Below are positions 15,246 through 16,690 of a stretch of 16,690 nt of DNA, in pieces. Numbering within the stretch: the first letter of the stretch is position 1; the number at the start of each line of letters is the position of its first letter. Source of the stretch: Actinomycetes bacterium (GTDB lineage Bacteria; Actinomycetota; Actinomycetes; S36-B12; UBA10799); the NCBI GenBank assembly GCA_029779995.1, contig JAKOZM010000527.1:1-16690 (forward strand), in the 5' to 3' direction. Under the pieces are notes generated by a model, which saw only the letters and a program-made list of their open reading frames with translations, was not told the origin of the DNA and did not search any database. A program made the position numbers and the translations under genes.

Positions 15246-16491
15246 TCGCTGGGCGCCACGCGTCGGTTTAGCCTATGTCCTGGCCATTCTTGCTTTCACC
15301 GTGGCTGGTGTGCTGGCCTCGTGGTCGGTTCCCGGGCTGAGAGTGTGGCCCGGCCCCATCGGCGAAGATGGTTATTCTGGCATCTGGTCGGTTCTTGGCT
15401 GGATCGGCCTGGTTGTCCTTGGCTACGCCGCCTGGCTCAAGGAATTCACGACCCGCCAAGGATGGATGCTCGTCGCGGTCGCCTTGTGGCTCGGCGCGAC
15501 CGCGCTGTCCATGGTCATCCATGGGGATCTCGCTGATGCACGTTTCTGGGATTTCACCGCGATTGGTTCGGGACTGGTCGCCGGGGCGGCTCTAGCCACG
15601 CCTTCGACAGTGCGCGCCACGATGCTGGGCCTTGGCTGGTTCTTCGGCTGGGGAAGCATCATGGCGGGAGTGTCGGACATGTTCTTCGACTGGCCCAGGG
15701 TCCTGGTCCCTGAGGACAGGTTCGTGCGTTGGGTGCGAATGCTCGGAGTGGATGTTGACACGTTCGGTGCTTTGAGCGGAGTGACCCCGGGTCGGGTCTA
15801 CGTCGGACTCACGTGTGGGTTGCTGCTGGTCTACACAGTGCGCACGCTGCTCGCAGGCGACCACCCACGTTGGATGTGGGTTTCTTGTGTCGGGCTGACG
15901 TTGGCGCCCCTGTGGGCTCTGAGTCGGACCGGAGGTGTGATCATCGTGCTCGGCCTGCTGGCTCCGTTGGTGCCGTGGGAGAGGTTCCGTATCGGCTGGT
16001 TGTTGGCGTCGGTGTTCGGCGTGATCCTGCTGCCCCTTTCCCTTTCCTGGTGGCTGTCCGGGCGTGCAATCAGTGACGGGACGACAGCATGGCGTTTCGA
16101 CCTTTGGCTGGACTACCTGTCCAGACCCGGCATGTGGACCCCCTTCGGTATCGGTCCGCAACCATTCAGTCTCGCGTATGCAGATCACGCCCACCACCAG
16201 GTGCTGGAAGCATTCGCGACGGGGGGCTGGGTGGGGCTTGGGGGCATCGTGGCCTTCATCGCGCTGGGAACAGCTGCAGCTCATCAATCCGCCCAGTGGG
16301 ACGCCCGTGCCGCCATCGCGGTGGTATTCGGTATGGCCGCGATCTTTCAGGTGGATGTCGTGACCATGGCCAACCGGTACGCCACGATCAACATCGCCTT
16401 CGTGCTCATCGTCACCGTCGTTGTCAACGCGGCCGCCTCACCACCGCATCCGCGCCTCCTCCGCAAATCCCCTGACCCCCTCGACCGCTAG
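15238..16491 (+). CDS. O-antigen ligase/polymerase-like membrane protein (Wzy-type), copy 2
   Basis: This 417-residue polytopic protein has about ten hydrophobic segments. A periplasmic-type loop contains TTAWRFDLWLDYLSRPGMWT, then FGIGPQPFSL and HAHHQVLEAFATGGWVGLGG, the pattern of Wzy polymerases and WaaL-type O-antigen ligases. The GTG at 15238 overlaps the stop of the GT26 gene by 8 bp, so it belongs to the fcl operon. Either this protein or copy 1 may be the polymerase and the other the ligase; sequence alone does not decide. The last 18 codons overlap the 3' end of a convergent gene. Confidence 0.85.
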   Translation: MADRWAPRVGLAYVLAILAFTVAGVLASWSVPGLRVWPGPIGEDGYSGIWSVLGWIGLVVLGYAAWLKEFTTRQGWMLVAVALWLGATALSMVIHGDLADARFWDFTAIGSGLVAGAALATPSTVRATMLGLGWFFGWGSIMAGVSDMFFDWPRVLVPEDRFVRWVRMLGVDVDTFGALSGVTPGRVYVGLTCGLLLVYTVRTLLAGDHPRWMWVSCVGLTLAPLWALSRTGGVIIVLGLLAPLVPWERFRIGWLLASVFGVILLPLSLSWWLSGRAISDGTTAWRFDLWLDYLSRPGMWTPFGIGPQPFSLAYADHAHHQVLEAFATGGWVGLGGIVAFIALGTAAAHQSAQWDARAAIAVVFGMAAIFQVDVVTMANRYATINIAFVLIVTVVVNAAASPPHPRLLRKSPDPLDR

Positions 16492-16690
16492 CCCGAGCGC
16501 CGTCCCCTCCCACACCCCAAAGCACTGGTGGGTCTCGGTGAAGATCACCCCCACGTTGGTCTTGCTCGCCCGCTCGAAGCGCGGGGTGAACGTCAGGTCT
16601 ACGCCGGTGCCGCGGATCGTCCACGGGTCCATCCAGGCGCCGTACCCCCACTCCAGCTCCTCGTGGATCTTCGTCACCCGGCCATCCACG
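16438..16690 (-). CDS. DUF2804-type protein, C-terminal part (partial)
   Basis: The visible 84 codons are the C-terminus of a longer gene that continues past the window edge; the first visible Met-like codon is an internal GTG. The segment GYGAWMDPWTIRGTGVDLTF, then FTETHQCFGVWEGTALGL and an ending GFAEEARMRW, resembles the C-terminus of DUF2804 family proteins as I remember them. The family has no established function. It is convergent with Wzy-like copy 2 and overlaps it by 54 bp. It is probably unrelated to the polysaccharide genes and may mark the end of the locus. Confidence 0.65.
   Translation of the reverse strand, partial: VDGRVTKIHEELEWGYGAWMDPWTIRGTGVDLTFTPRFERASKTNVGVIFTETHQCFGVWEGTALGLAVEGVRGFAEEARMRW

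Noticed and set aside
15592..16287. 231-codon minus-strand frame rich in His, Gln and Pro
   Set aside because: It is complementary to Wzy-like copy 2; its composition is the expected antisense of hydrophobic membrane codons.

Overview
The window looks like part of a high-GC actinobacterial chromosome. Composition is roughly 60-65% GC by eye, GTG starts are common, and several genes appear to have leaderless-type promoters with a TANNNT box 6-9 nt before the start codon. No species can be named from the sequence alone. Almost all of it is one cell-surface polysaccharide locus. There are no RNA genes, CRISPR arrays, insertion sequences or large repeats that I can see.

Left edge (1-1482), minus strand: a small signalling operon. 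In order of transcription it holds an OmpR/PhoB-type response regulator, an H-NOX haem protein (predicted NO sensor), and the first 16 codons of a gene translationally coupled to the H-NOX by an ATGA overlap. That last gene is probably the signalling partner, perhaps a histidine kinase. The operon diverges from the polysaccharide genes across about 150 bp containing a direct repeat and a palindrome, so NO sensing could be tied to glycan production. That link is inference.

First plus-strand block (1483-5170): UDP-glucuronate decarboxylase (makes UDP-xylose), overlapping an initiating polyprenyl-phosphate sugar-1-phosphate transferase, then after 218 bp a CgeB/GT4-like glycosyltransferase. The convergent minus-strand operon (10784 down to 5192) encodes a LicD/fukutin-like phosphotransferase, two GT4 glycosyltransferases, a GT2 glycosyltransferase and a Wzx-type flippase.

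Right part (11199-16690): an O-antigen ligase/polymerase-like membrane protein on the plus strand runs 95 bp into the 3' end of minus-strand gmd. Divergent from gmd across 52 bp lies fcl; together these convert GDP-mannose to GDP-L-fucose. fcl overlaps a WecG/TagA/CpsF (GT26) glycosyltransferase, which overlaps a second ligase/polymerase-like membrane protein. The window ends in the C-terminus of a convergent DUF2804-type protein.

Taken together, this encodes a Wzx/Wzy-type pathway. The initiating transferase loads a sugar phosphate on the lipid carrier. Four or five glycosyltransferases extend it, probably with xylose and fucose among the sugars. The LicD-like protein may add a phospho-substituent, Wzx flips the unit, and one or both Wzy-like proteins polymerise or ligate it. 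No Wzz/Wzc chain-length or tyrosine-kinase genes are in view.
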